From Numida meleagris (taxonomy: Eukaryota; Chordata; Aves; Galliformes; Numididae), in contig NC_034422.1 of the NCBI RefSeq assembly GCF_002078875.1, positions 2,848,923 through 2,912,922 on the forward strand: a stretch of 64,000 bases of DNA. Direction: 5' to 3'. This document shows, piece after piece, positions 15,014 through 26,700 of the stretch. Position numbers and translations under genes: made by a program. The notes beneath the pieces were generated by a model. The model was not told where the DNA came from. It searched no databases and saw only the letters and a list, made by a program, of their open reading frames with translations. Within the stretch, counting starts at the first letter, position 1. Every line of letters begins with the position of its first letter.

Positions 15014-15156
15014 CTTTTTCCTCTTTTTTCCTCTTTCCTCTCTTTTCTTTTCTTTCTTTCTCTCTTTTTAAAATTCCTTTCTTTATCTTTTCACTTTTCT
15101 TTTTCTATTTTTTTTTCTTTTCTCTATCTTTTCTCTTTTTCTCGTCCCCCCCCCCC
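15014..15156 (+). repeat. Pyrimidine-rich tract ending in C11
   Basis: About 140 bp almost wholly of C and T on the plus strand, with few interruptions, closing with eleven C (15146-15156). Such tracts can form triplex structures and slip during replication. Confidence 0.85.
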
Positions 15157-16088
15157 AGCTCCACTCCCCGCTGTGCAGGTTGGGGCGGGCAGTGCCGGGG
15201 CTCTGCTGCCCTCCGGCGGCCGCACGGGGCCGTCCTGGGGACGGACAGCCCTGGCAGCCAGGGCAGCCCCTCTGCCTGCTCGTTTTTGTATCAAAATCAC
15301 CGTGGTTTTCGGCCCCGCCTCGTCGGGGGAATGCAGCATCCCCACGAGGGGAAATGTAAGGGTGGCTGTGCCCAGCACAATGGCATGATGACCCAGTCCG
15401 CCTCCATGTGTCTGCGGGTTTGGCCTTGGTACCTCTGCATCCAGCTGGAGCTGGAGGAGCTGCTCTGCCACTTTGCCCTCCACCGGCCCCAGAAGGATGC
15501 CCCGGCAAGCTGAAACCTCCGGCTCCTTCCCCACCCGCTGCTGAGGGCTCCTGGAACAATGATGTCTTTGTGCTGCGGACATCTGCTCCCAATGCCCCCC
15601 CCTCTAGCAGTGACCCTCGGGCAGCACTGACCCTGCTGGCCTCGTGCTGAACCAGTGACCTCCCAGGGAGACTCTGGCTGCCATTTCCATCCCAGGGAAT
15701 GTGATCATCCCACATCTGCACCAGGGCTCACAGAGCAGTATGGCAGCACAGCAGGCATCCCAGTTGGATTTCGTCCCATTGCGTTGGGTACCGACAGCAT
15801 CACAAGTGTGCTGCAAGGTAGCAGCTTGTGCTGGAGGCTCAGCATGACATCTCTGATGTCAGCAGGGACCAACAGGCGACAAAGGTGGGCCTGGTGGAAC
15901 ATCACCTAGCATGATTATGTGCTCTGTGACTGGCAAAGCAACCATCCACCACATGGGGTGGATTTCAACCACTATATACTCTGAATCCAAGGATACATCC
16001 AATAAGACATTTGCTTGGCAGAGAACAGAGCTGTCCCTCCCTGCCTGCCCTCAGCTTGAGCAGCACATGGGCATGCTGGGACAGCTCA
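15157..16088. other. Gene-free flank next to MMP17
   Basis: Begins with a short GC-rich block (15170-15320) after the pyrimidine tract, then ordinary sequence up to repeat copy A. No exon was recognised. Confidence 0.55.
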
Positions 16089-16219
16089 TCCTTCAGCACG
16101 CAGCTACCAAGTGTCCTGTCCATTCAGCAGTGAGTCACAACAACAATATTTTGTACTCACGTCCTCGAGGGAAACATTAAAAGCCACTGAAATGTTATTT
16201 ATTATCTGCAGCCAGAGTC
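16089..16219 (+). repeat. Interspersed element, copy A, with AP-1 site
   Basis: Aligns with the reverse complement of 39486-39620 from TCCTTCAGCAC to GCCAGAGTC. It includes a 27-base identical stretch around TGAGTCACAACAACAA and a second well-matched stretch around AACATTAAAAGCCACTGAAAT. The AP-1 consensus TGAGTCA is at 16131-16137. The family was not recognised; weaker similarity may reach further upstream. Confidence 0.7.
16198..16203 (-). terminator. Second candidate poly(A) signal, inside repeat copy A
   Basis: Plus-strand TTTATT, AATAAA in the MMP17 sense direction. It lies within the conserved part of the repeat at 16089-16219. If used, the 3'UTR would be about 1.2 kb long with a repeat-derived end. 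Confidence 0.2.
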
Positions 16220-16768
16220 AGGAAGCAACTGTGTGCTCCTCCTGCACTGACAGATGTGTCCAAGGGGACCTCCAAAAGAGCCTGATCTAAAACTGCATCA
16301 GACATCGAGAGGATGCTGCGATCTGAGCAGGCAGGGATGCACCAGTGCAACAAGGGCTGCCCCAGGCAGTCACCATGGGCTCACTCTAGGAGTGAGACCA
16401 AGTCAAGGACCATCCTAATGCAGCTCTTGACTTCACGTCTGTCGCTCCAAACCTGTGGCTGAGGCACCAGGAGAAGCTTAAGGCTGACTGCATGAATTCC
16501 TCCTCCCCACAGCCCATCCTCTGTGGTGCAGCCAGCTGTGATAGCACCACAAATGAATTCCATCCATCTCAATTCATCCCAAAACGTAAAACAGCATGAA
16601 GCAGAAGCTACAAGAGCAGAGGAGTTCCTGTGCAGGGCTGAGGCTGTTGGGGTGATGTCATGGTGTCCTGCTTGTAAGGCTGTGCCCAAGCCTGAGCAGC
16701 CAGCACCTTACTGAAGGTGGCAGGCTTGATCCAGCAGAGGACTGGGAGCTCTGTGTAGGCAGCCAAGG

Positions 16769-16774
16769 TTTATT
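16769..16774 (-). terminator. MMP17: Candidate poly(A) signal for MMP17
   Basis: TTTATT on the plus strand reads AATAAA on the minus strand. It is the first canonical hexamer after the stop codon, about 615 nt downstream. Cleavage would be expected near 16750. The assignment rests on position and motif only. Confidence 0.45.
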
Positions 16775-17201
16775 AGAGAAATTGTTAAACTCAAAAGACT
16801 TGGATACAAAGATAAGCTGCATTGCCTTCTGAAAGGCAAAGCTGTTTCTGACCTGTAGAATGGACACAGGTTACCCAGACATCAGTTACCATGGCGGACT
16901 GGACAATGAAACAATCACCTTGCAGTTAATCCTCGTGGTGTCAGTTTCTTTCCACCCAGTACATCCAATGGGATGCGTACGTCGTGGCAGCACAACCCGC
17001 CCTGCTGCTGTCCTGCCACCACCATTGTCCCCATTCGACCACAGCAGCGCTTCCCTCCCTCCTCTGCAGTGTTCGGCATCCAAAGCTACACATCTCTATG
17101 GAACAGTTCTAAATGCAACATTAGGCTGCTCTCAACTTCAGCTGGCTGGGGGAATAAGAAGGTGCAGAACTCAAAATCTGTTATTAGACCTTTAACTAAA
17201 A

Positions 17202-17247
17202 TTAAAAAGAAAAAAAAACAAACAAACAAACCAAAACAAAAAAATAG
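17202..17247 (-). other. U/GU-rich element in MMP17 3'UTR
   Basis: The plus strand is A-rich with three CAAA units in a row. In the MMP17 transcript this reads as U-runs with UUUG/UGUUUG repeats, the kind of sequence bound by CELF, ELAV-like and other U/GU-binding proteins that affect mRNA stability. Function is inferred from composition only. Confidence 0.35.
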
Positions 17248-17389
17248 CCACTGTTCACTTCTCATGGAGAATTCAAAACCTTCACCAGCATGTTCCTAGG
17301 AATGTTTTTCTGCTTGCAACACTCAGCGGCATGGGATCGCATCCACCCGCAGTCCTGGAGCACCATTGTTGTCTCCGCAGGGTGAGGTG

Positions 17390-17712
17390 TCATAGGGCCA
17401 CGCACAGCAGCGCTGCAGCCCCCAGCAGCGTGAGGCCGGCTGGCAGTCTGAGCACGGGGCAGGCCCGCAGCGGCTCGGAGGCCGAGGTGCAGGAGCAGAC
17501 CTCGTAGCTGTTCTCTGAGCGGCTCTGGTCGTGCTGCCCGGGCTTGGAGCGTGCCCCAATCCTGCTGCTGCCCGCTGCCTCCGGGGCGTCCGCCTGCATG
17601 TCGCTGCACACCAGCCAGTCCCTGGCAATGGACTGGGGGTAGCCAGGTTCGGCCTCCAGCTCGCTGTCCAGCACTCGCCAGTACTCCTTGCCCCTGAAGA
17701 AGTAGCTCGCAC
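17390..17712 (-). CDS. MMP17: MMP17 exon 10: last blade, stem, GPI-signal tail, stop
   Basis: Encodes residues 482-588 and the stop TGA (17390-17392). Blade 4 ends with C517 in ARDWLVC. The stem (518-567) is polar, shares [10 protein letters not shown] and YEVCSCTS with mammalian MMP17, and has C554 and C556 in the region linked with disulfide dimers in membrane-type MMPs. The tail from about 568 to 588 is hydrophobic ([14 protein letters not shown]) with no cytoplasmic segment after it. This is the layout of a GPI-attachment signal, not of a transmembrane MMP. The attachment residue was not determined. Acceptor is TTTTCCCAG|GTGCGAG. Confidence 0.96.
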
Positions 17713-20700
17713 CTGGGAAAAGAGACCAAAATGTAGAGGTAAAATGAGTGGGGATGGGCAATCAACCAGGAGCAGCAAAGCAGTGCTCCCACCCCAGAGA
17801 GCTGCAGTACTGCTGCTTTCCACAAGTGTTAGAGACTTGGAAATAGCCCTCCCCATGCCTGTTTTAGTGACAGCTGCTGCACTGCTAGGTCATGAGTAAA
17901 TACATCCTGCAAGTACCACGTCATCATGAGCAAATGGCTGCTTTGCGACACCTCTCATGATGAGCACATTGTGATCTTTGCAGCAGGAAGAAGCCACCGA
18001 GAAACTCATCCCCAAAAAACAAGTCCTAAACGTGGGGAGGATGTTTCCTTTACCAATACCTTTTTTTTGCCCATGTTTTCATGTATCTAGCTCAAAATCC
18101 AACAACACACTCAATGAAGCGCAAACCAGCAGGTATCAGGAGACAAGTCACCACAAAACAACATCAACTGTGTTCTGCTAATGAAACCCAATTATGTGGC
18201 ACCCAATTATGTGGTGCTTTTGCTCCCTGCCTGAAATGACAGTGTTGCTCAGGGAGCAGAAGGAGTTGTGGCTTGGAGCCTGCCTCCCTTACTGCAGCTT
18301 TTGGATGGGGGAAGTGCCAGCCCACCTGGGACATGGCTGCTACTCCGCACGCGGGGCTGTACCCCAAAGCATTGCTTTTTTTCTCACTTTTTGGACCCAG
18401 CCCACGGACTCACCATCTGACCACCTCATAGCATCATCTAAAGGGCTCGGTATTCCCTTCCATGGAATGGTCTCCGAGGGGTACCCAGCGTCCATCCTCC
18501 GCTCATGGTCATCGTAGCGCCAGCAGAGGTTGTCCTTAAAGAAATAAGTCTTGTCATTGTGGGCCCAGGAGAAAGCGGCGTCGATCCCTCCCGGCGGCAG
18601 CCCGAAGTCCGAGATGGGCCGCGGGTATCCTTCCTCCACATTGTTGTCCTTGAACACCCAGTACCTGTCCCCTGAGGAAAGAAGCGTGGAGAACGATCAC
18701 ATCAGTTTCGCAGCACGGGCCGGCCTTCCCCACAATGAGCCAGCACTTTGTTACATATTGCCATGACAACTCTCCACCAGGCTCTTGGCACCAGAGGATG
18801 GGGTCGGAGGGGAGCAACCCCCTGGGACAGCTGCTGGGCTGGTGCCGGGCTGCTCAGCTGGGGGTCCCCGCGGTCACAGAACGGGCCCACATCCCTCCTC
18901 TCCCACTCTGTGTCCTGCCGTGGGGATAGGCACTCTGCCAGCACAAGGTCTCTGGGGACCTGATGCATCTGTAGCACGCTGGGAGACGCCCAGCCTGCTT
19001 TAAAGGCCAGGCTTTTCACTTCATTTTCTAGAGAACGTGAAGAAGCACTTAAACATAGGCCCTCATATCAGCAGCAGAGACTCGAAAGCCGGGGTAATTT
19101 GTGTGCTTTGGTTTGTATCCAGGGATCGATGAAACGATGCCGGAGAGTCAGAATGAGGCAGTGTTTTATGGCTGGAGAGTAAACCTCTCGTTCCATCATA
19201 GCGGGCAGGACGAGGAGCAGCACCGGAGGCTGCATGGGAGGGCAGGGGGAAGGCAGGGGGACGGCTGCTGCAGCCCGGATCCAGCAGGCAATGAGGGGAA
19301 GGCATGGCCCCGCTGAGGGGTGCGATGGGGTCCCAGAGGCCCCCAGGGAAATGCCTCCCTGAACACCAAGGTGATGTGAGATCTGCTACTGAGCCCTGTG
19401 CCTACAGCCTGGCTCTGGTGATTCAGCACTTCTGAAATCAGTAATTCACCCCTGCTCGCAGCCCAGCAGCTGACAAAATGCAATTTCCAGCACCACCGAC
19501 TCCACGGCTGCTGCCTGCCCGCAGGGCTCTGAGGTGGCACAGGAGGGGACGTGTTGGGGCAGTGGCACCACGCAGCTTCAGCCATCGCCGTGGCACACTT
19601 GGGATGCTCAAAGGATGTTGGTTTAGGACCTGAGAGCTAATCTCTCTCCTCCAGCTCCTGCAGGAGAAACTGGAGAGCTCTTTTTTTTTTAAAAAAAAGA
19701 GAGGATTATATCATTTATGGTAAGAAAAAATAAAGTAGCAGAGACACAATTAGCAAAATCAAGCTCTTTAGGTTCTCATTCTTGTTCCCTCTGTGACTTC
19801 TTTTTAAAAAGACAAAAGGCAAGAAGAAACCCCAGGCTCTGTGAAGTGTGTGCAGGGGGGTGTTTTATCCTTCTATTTTGCCCTCAAAAAGCACAGGTTT
19901 CCATTACGTTTGGCTGGAGTGCAATCTCCCCCATGTCCTGCAGGACTCTCCGCCTGCCTTCCCCTGGTGCCTCCTGCCCCTGGTGTGGGCAACACCTGGA
20001 CCTGTGCTGGGAGGAGGTGGGCACTGGGAGAAGGTGGGCCCTGGAGTCTCTGCAGGAGCAGAGCCATGCTGCGGGGCTGCGTACTGGGGGCACACGCCGT
20101 CGCTTGCTCTCACCTTTGAAGAACACAATCTTGTGGTCGCTGGTCCTCTCATAGACGGCGTCCACGCTGTCCAGGTTGAGGGGCAAGCCCCGCCAGAACC
20201 GGTGGATCTGGGCCGGCTGGAGGGAGACCAAGTGCTTATTGCGGGTCAGTCTCCAGAAGTACTTGCCTGGAGGGACAGAGGGCATTACTGACCCACCCCA
20301 GTGCCCACCGCTGTGCAGGACAGGCCGGCACCACGCCATGCATCGGCAGAGAGAAGCGAAGCGTGCAAGGTGGGAGATGCAGGCTTTCCAACAGCAGCTG
20401 CTGGTACTTTCTGTTCCTGGCAGCTCTTAGAAGAAAGCCCCTTTCTGGGGGATCAAAACAACCCCCCGGGCACTGTGCTGCCTGGGACTCAGCCTGGCTT
20501 TCCCCAGGGTGCTGATGGTGCTTTCTCCCCGGAGTGTTCCACACACCGAGATCCCGATTGGAGCAAAATGTCTGAGAGCGAACCCTCAACTTCATCCCAT
20601 GTTTGTTATTGCCCATTAGAAATCACTGTGTGCTATTTACATCTGCTCTTGCATAGGTTCCCAAGGGAAACGAGCAACAGAATCCAGAGATGCGCCTTCA

Positions 20701-23700
20701 GATTGGTATTCAGCGCATTCAGCGCTTTCTCTGGAGCTGGCAGATTGTGACACTGTCTTTCAAAATGTTATGGAAATTGGATCCCAGCCTAATAATGCAG
20801 GAGGCAAAACTCTAACACTTAAACATCTGCAGAGAGGGGTTTTTATTATAATTATAAGGATTTATATCATATTCTTGTTCTTCTGCTCCAGTTTGCATAT
20901 TTGCTCTATCTGACCGAGACCTACAAACGAATAATACATTCAGACGTGGTAGGAATTGCCATAATTATAGATTCTTTTTAAGAACGTTAAAAAGAAGAGT
21001 ATTCAAATTTGGTGGCCATTGTACATCTATGGAAACGCTTGTAATTAAATAAAGATGATCTCTGCATCTCTAATTAGAGAGATGCTAGACAAAGACAGAT
21101 TTTCACTTAAAAAAAAAAAAGAAATCCATCTCAACATAATTCCTTCTCTGGTAGGTACACGTCTGAGCTTCTGAGAGCTGTGTGCTCATTGGCACAACAC
21201 AGGAAAGCCCAAGTGCTTTTGACTTTTTCACCCTGTCCCAGCAGCGGGCTCAGCAGGGTGCAGCTGCAGGCAGCAAGATGCACATTGACACTCAGGGGCT
21301 GCCATGCTCTGGGCTCCTGGCTATTTTTGTTGAAAACTATCAGGAAAAGAAGACAAGAAAGGTAGCGACTCAGCTAGCAATGAATTCTTAATACAATGGC
21401 CCCTGCTCGTGCCTTGTCACAGCCAAGCCTGCTAACCCAAGTGCTGCAGTTGCTTGGACAGTATCAGCCAAAGCCAGGCACGGGGGAACGGCTGCCATCC
21501 GCATGCAGAAATACAATAAAGGAGAAACTCCCAAACCCCATGTTTGTTTAAAGAGCTTGATTTAAAACCACCCTCCAAGCTGGCAAACTGAGTAGGATTA
21601 AAGCCAAGTGCTAACTCCTGCCATCCCGAGTGTCTCGTTTTACATGGATGATGGGCTGAGGCAATTGCTTTCTTTAATACGAGGTGATTTTGATTCCAGC
21701 TGCGTACCACGCTCTCAGTACTTCAGATGCCTCTGGCAAGATAGCTGCCTGCAAACACACGCACAGGACAAAGTTGTTCCAAAACTTCAGGAATTTGCAG
21801 TGAGGCGCTGAAATCAAAGCAAACGGCATTGCAGCAGTGTGGGGAACACACCACTGCCTTCAGTAGGGTGAGTCCCGGGGAGTTTGGGTTGCTGCATCTC
21901 ATGGCACTCAGCGATGCTTCTCTCCAGCCAGGGAACCAGCTGTGCCAGCTCAGAACATGATGTCCATCGGCAGAAGGGCTCCTCACAGTCCTGCCCAGGA
22001 GGTGATGTCCCCGCTCCCTGCTGCGCTGCCGGGTGCTGACTGCAGGCTGAGCCCTTGGCTGCTCTCTCCGGGGCCAGTGTGCAGCTGGCACATGCTGACC
22101 CTCTGCTCTTCCAATTTGCATTTTGGCTCGCAATAAATATATCCAAAAATAGATGCCAAGATGGATTTCTCTTTAGTTTTCTTTTTCTTTTTTTTTTTTT
22201 TAATCCCTTCTGCAAGACAGATATCCATTTATCCTGCATGCAAGTTCTTGTCTCTCATTTTCCTGTCTTCTCCATGGCTGTTTGGAGCCGTCTTCTGTAC
22301 AAATACTGCAGAGGAACAGCCTCTGTTTTGTGCTCCCTCAGACAATACCAAGTTCTCTGGAGCTCTTCAGGGTTACACTCAGCTGGGCACTGCTCCCCAT
22401 CCCCAGGAAGATGCTTCTGCATCCCCGCTGGGTGGCTTTGGGGTCACCAAGCAGTGGCTGGGAATGGAATGCACTGCCCACTGGGCACTTTTCCATCAAG
22501 ATGAGAAAAAAGTCCATGAAGGCCAGCACAGATAGGCTCTGAGCAGCTGAGGAGGCACCGATGGGATCCTTGTCGACAGCCGGGAACCCCGGGGACACAC
22601 TGCTAGCAAGTGTTTGCTAACACGGAACCAGATGGCTCTGTAATTGTACGCGTGTTGTCTTTGAGTGATGCACAGCAAGTGGCAGAAAGGAAGACGAAGT
22701 GTGGGAGGAAAGGAAAACTGAAGGCATCCAAGAGAAAAGCAAGAGAGTTCTTGTTGCTCTGGCATCCTTGGTTTGACCCATGTTTTGGACCTGATGGTGC
22801 ACATCGTGCTGAGATGGTGCAAAGCGGGCAGTTTCCTTCTGCCAAGAGGTGAGATTTGCGCAGACATTGAAATGTGCTCATCAGCCATCCTTGGCTGTGG
22901 CAGGCTGATTAAGGGTCTCAGAGCTTTTATTTGAGCCGAAAGGATTCAGCAGCATGTGAGCCATCTTCCTGGGTCTGCAGGTCCTGCAGGACCCACAGCA
23001 CTCTACAGCCTGCAAACTCAGAGCCAGCTTATCCTGATTGCACGCCCTGGACTTTCCAATACCACCTCTGCAATGTCACGTGAATGTCACCACAGGGCCA
23101 CAGGCATGCTGGGGCAGTCACTTACCTTTGAAGAAGAAAGCTTCTCCCCTGATCTGGGCCACTGCGTCAAAGTGAGTGTTGCATCTGTTGGGCACGTCCC
23201 GCCGCAGCCTGCACAGAGACAGCCAAGTGGGTGAGCAGGGGCTGTGCCCCACATCCCCGTCCTGGATGTCCCCTACCATCCATGTGCATGAGGATTTCCA
23301 AGGTAAACTTGGGCGCTCATCAGCCTGCAGATGGCTTTGTGGAACGTGCATTCCCTGGACCGCTGGTGAGCTGGTGCAGGGATGCACTCTTCTATCCACC
23401 AGCTCTACAAAACTGGTGGGGGCAGAGGTGGTCCCACTCCTTGGCACAGCACCAGCTGTCCCCAGGCAGGACCCATGAAGGGTAGGAGCCAAGCAGCACG
23501 TCACTGCAGCAGCTCAGGATGTTATTGCTGTGAGGCTGAGCTCGGAAACTCAGAGCCACATAGCAGAAAGCAGCAGAGACCAAACAGAAGGACGCAGGGG
23601 TGAGAAGATGCCACATGATATATGGGGAAAGCCACCTGGCAAGTGGCAGGCTTACATGCTGAGCTGCTTTTAACAAGGTGGGTGGGAAAGGCACAGAGTA

Positions 23701-26700
23701 TGAAGGACCTAAAAGCTACAGAGCCCATGTGAGGAATGATGATTGATAGAGAACAAGAAGAGGATGCTGGAACATGCAGAGAAGAGCTGCTGTGGTTGAC
23801 AGGGAGGCATAAATCTAATTTGCTGGTAGAAGATCTGTGCTGCTAGCACCAGCTTAGGCACAAAGTGACAGATGTGGCAGTGAACTCCATTCACCCTCAC
23901 AGTCACGCGTGGGGCAGGAGGAGGAGGTTGCTGTGAACATGTTCCCAATTCCTCCAGCTGCTGCCATGAGAGCACAGCTCCTGCAGCAGTGGGGAGCACA
24001 GTGCCACAGGCACCACATCAAGAGGGACCAGGAGGGGTGAAGAAGATGCTGAGATGGGAGGAAGTAACTGCACAGGAATGTTTCCTCAAGATTAGATTCT
24101 ACCACGTCCCTGTTACTGTGGGATATTTCACTGTTGATACTCTCACTGCTGTGCAGGAGGGGAATTGGGGCACAGGGGCATGGAGTGACCTCCTCAGGGT
24201 CGCACCCTAGATGGGCAGATCAGGGGGTGAAGGTGACTGGCTCCATCCCCGCTGCTCTCCCTTGGGCACTCCCAGTACCCAGCCAGCACGAGTGTGACCA
24301 TGAACTCATGCCTTTCGTTCAGTGTCCCTTCCCCTCTTAACTGTCCTGCTGCTCTGCTAGTAATATAGTTTGGTAACTCCAACGCCTATTAATGAACTAG
24401 ATCTGGAGCTTCCCTTAATGAGGGCACGCTGGCTGCTTAATGACACTCTCAGTGTTAGCAGTCCCTTGCCAACTCAAACCTGCACTGGAGTCAGGCTATT
24501 GGACCACTTGCTTCAATATTCACCCCCACAGGTACATTAGGGAGTTGCTCACTGTGGAAGGATTTAGGTAAGTGATGCAGACACAAATCAGGATACTGCT
24601 GAAGAAGTCCAATTAACATTTCAGCAAGGGTGAGTTCACCTAAGGGTGATGCGGACAAATTTCCATTAATGTAAGTAAAATTTCAAGTCTTAGGGAAATG
24701 CAAAGTGTTCCGAGATAATGCAGAATTTCTAGGCATGCCTTGAATTACAAGAATTAACTGAAGGAGTAACAGCAATCACCGTTTGTTGCTGCTCTTAACC
24801 ACTTCAGCTGTAGGCTGGCTGGCCAGCCTCCACACTCTGCTTAAAAAAATCCAGAGGTCCAGAGGAGAATACCACAGACAAGATCCTGATGACTAGTGGG
24901 GCTTTACTATTACATGTCCTTCACAGGAACATCAGCGACAGCTGGAAAGAAATGAACTCGACTTACGGGATGGTGGAGCGGTTCTCAGGCAGCTCTGGAA
25001 GGAGAGGATGGTCCTCAGTTTTGCTCCCTTCAGGCTTGGCTGTGGGGGACACAGATTCCCTGACTCCTGTGTGTAAAGACAAAGAAGCAGTAGAGGGACA
25101 CACATCCTCCACTCACCCCAAAACACAGCTCTTCCACTGTGCCCTGGGGCAGAAACAGGCCATGGCTGGGCAAGGGACAAGGGCTTACCATACAGCTGCC
25201 AGATTCGGACTTTATCCTCATAAGGCAGGTCATATTTCAGAGGGTCCCCCACTGGACCTTGGTAGTAGGGCCTCATGATAGACTCTATGGCTGATATGTG
25301 TGTCAAGCCAATGGCATGGCCAAACTCGTGGACGGCAACAGCAAATAGGTCCATCCCATGAGCATCTGGAAATACATAATTGAAATTGAACTCATTTTAT
25401 GTTGGATAAACTGGAAAACAAAGTTTTGGAATAGGTGAAGCGTGAAGAAGAAAAGTTTCTCCTGTTGGGAAAAGGGAAGCTGAAATGTGTCATAGGAAAT
25501 GGAAAGCCAGACATCAGCTCACAGTGTGAACGCTCAGCCCTGGACGTCAGGGACAGTTTATTTAACAATGACACCTCCCTGGTGACTTTTTTTCTCAGTT
25601 TGAGCTCTCTCTCTCTCTCTGTTCTCTTTCCCCAGATGTCCTCATTTACCATCCAACTCATAGTGCGTCACATTGCACCCACACACAGATCCATCCTTCT
25701 AACAAAAGGCCCACTCTAGAGCTTCAGATGCTTGGGTCAGATCTCAACAGCGCTTAACGTCCACTTCCAAACCTACATCATCACTGCCAAAACTAAGAAC
25801 CACTCCCAGGAGCCCTGTGGGGCCAACCCAAGTTGGTGCATCACCACTACCTGACTCCAGACGGGCTGGGTCAAGCATATGTGCAATTGCTGGTCCTCCC
25901 TGCACAGCAATGCCCTGTGGAGCTTTAAGTATGGTTCTTAGAAAGTTCATGACTGCAAGTGTTGTAATGAAACGTCTGGGAAGCTGATGTCTCCGCAAAT
26001 CTCAGGGGAGCCCAACATTCCAAATCACTGATCCTGAATCCTGTGCTGTTCTTTGCTGTCCCCGCAGGGCCTGGGATGCTGGGGGATATTTTTGCTGAAT
26101 CCTGCTTTTTCCTTGATGACTATTATTTACAGTGCCTGTAAACAGCTAGGGTGCTTATAACCTGCGCTGTTTTCCTCTGCACTGGGTGAGAACAAGACAT
26201 ATGCTTTCTGACATTTTAATGCCAAACTGACAACCTTGCGGGATATTTTTATATCATCTACCAAGCTGTTATTTTTGAATCACTGGGGAGAATAAACTGA
26301 ATGAAAGATGAAGGCTGGATAGCTCCAAGACCTTCAAAACAGAGGGCAGCCTTCTCACCATCAGGTTCACCACCCTGTCCCTTGGGGGCACTGAACCTAC
26401 TCCTCCACCTGAGTGCTCAACAGATGGTTGCAACCAGCAGGCGCAAAATGAGCACCACTCAATCTCCAATAAAACACACACTAATCAAGTAGTGGGCCTC
26501 AGTGCTTGCCTCCACCCTGTCTGTCTGCAAAGTGGACTCCGCTCTTGGCTGCAGCGCTCTCAGCCCAACCAACCTGATGACCGAAAGGTCCAGTATTCAT
26601 CATCGTCAAAATGAGTGTCCCCTGCTGTGTGATGGTCTCCAGGGAAGAAAGCGTGTGCCACTGTGCCCCCAGGCCCATCGAAGGGATAGCCGTCGTTGTG

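Larger units (their letters stand above)
16750..17389 (-). other. MMP17: Probable MMP17 3' untranslated region
   Basis: Inferred from the stop codon and the first canonical AATAAA on the minus strand (16769-16774), giving a 3'UTR of about 640 nt. On the sense strand it includes a U-rich segment with repeated UUUG units (17202-17247). No transcript evidence is available, so the end is provisional. Further AATAAA hexamers at 16198-16203 and 14882-14887 would allow longer forms. Confidence 0.5.

Noticed and set aside
15083..15721. 212-residue minus-strand open frame
   Set aside because: Its Lys/Arg-rich end is just the pyrimidine tract read in reverse; no family was recognised.
1..16749. Exons of ULK1, the expected downstream neighbour
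   Set aside because: No kinase or other ULK1-like peptide was found in any frame; the neighbour is probably outside the window.
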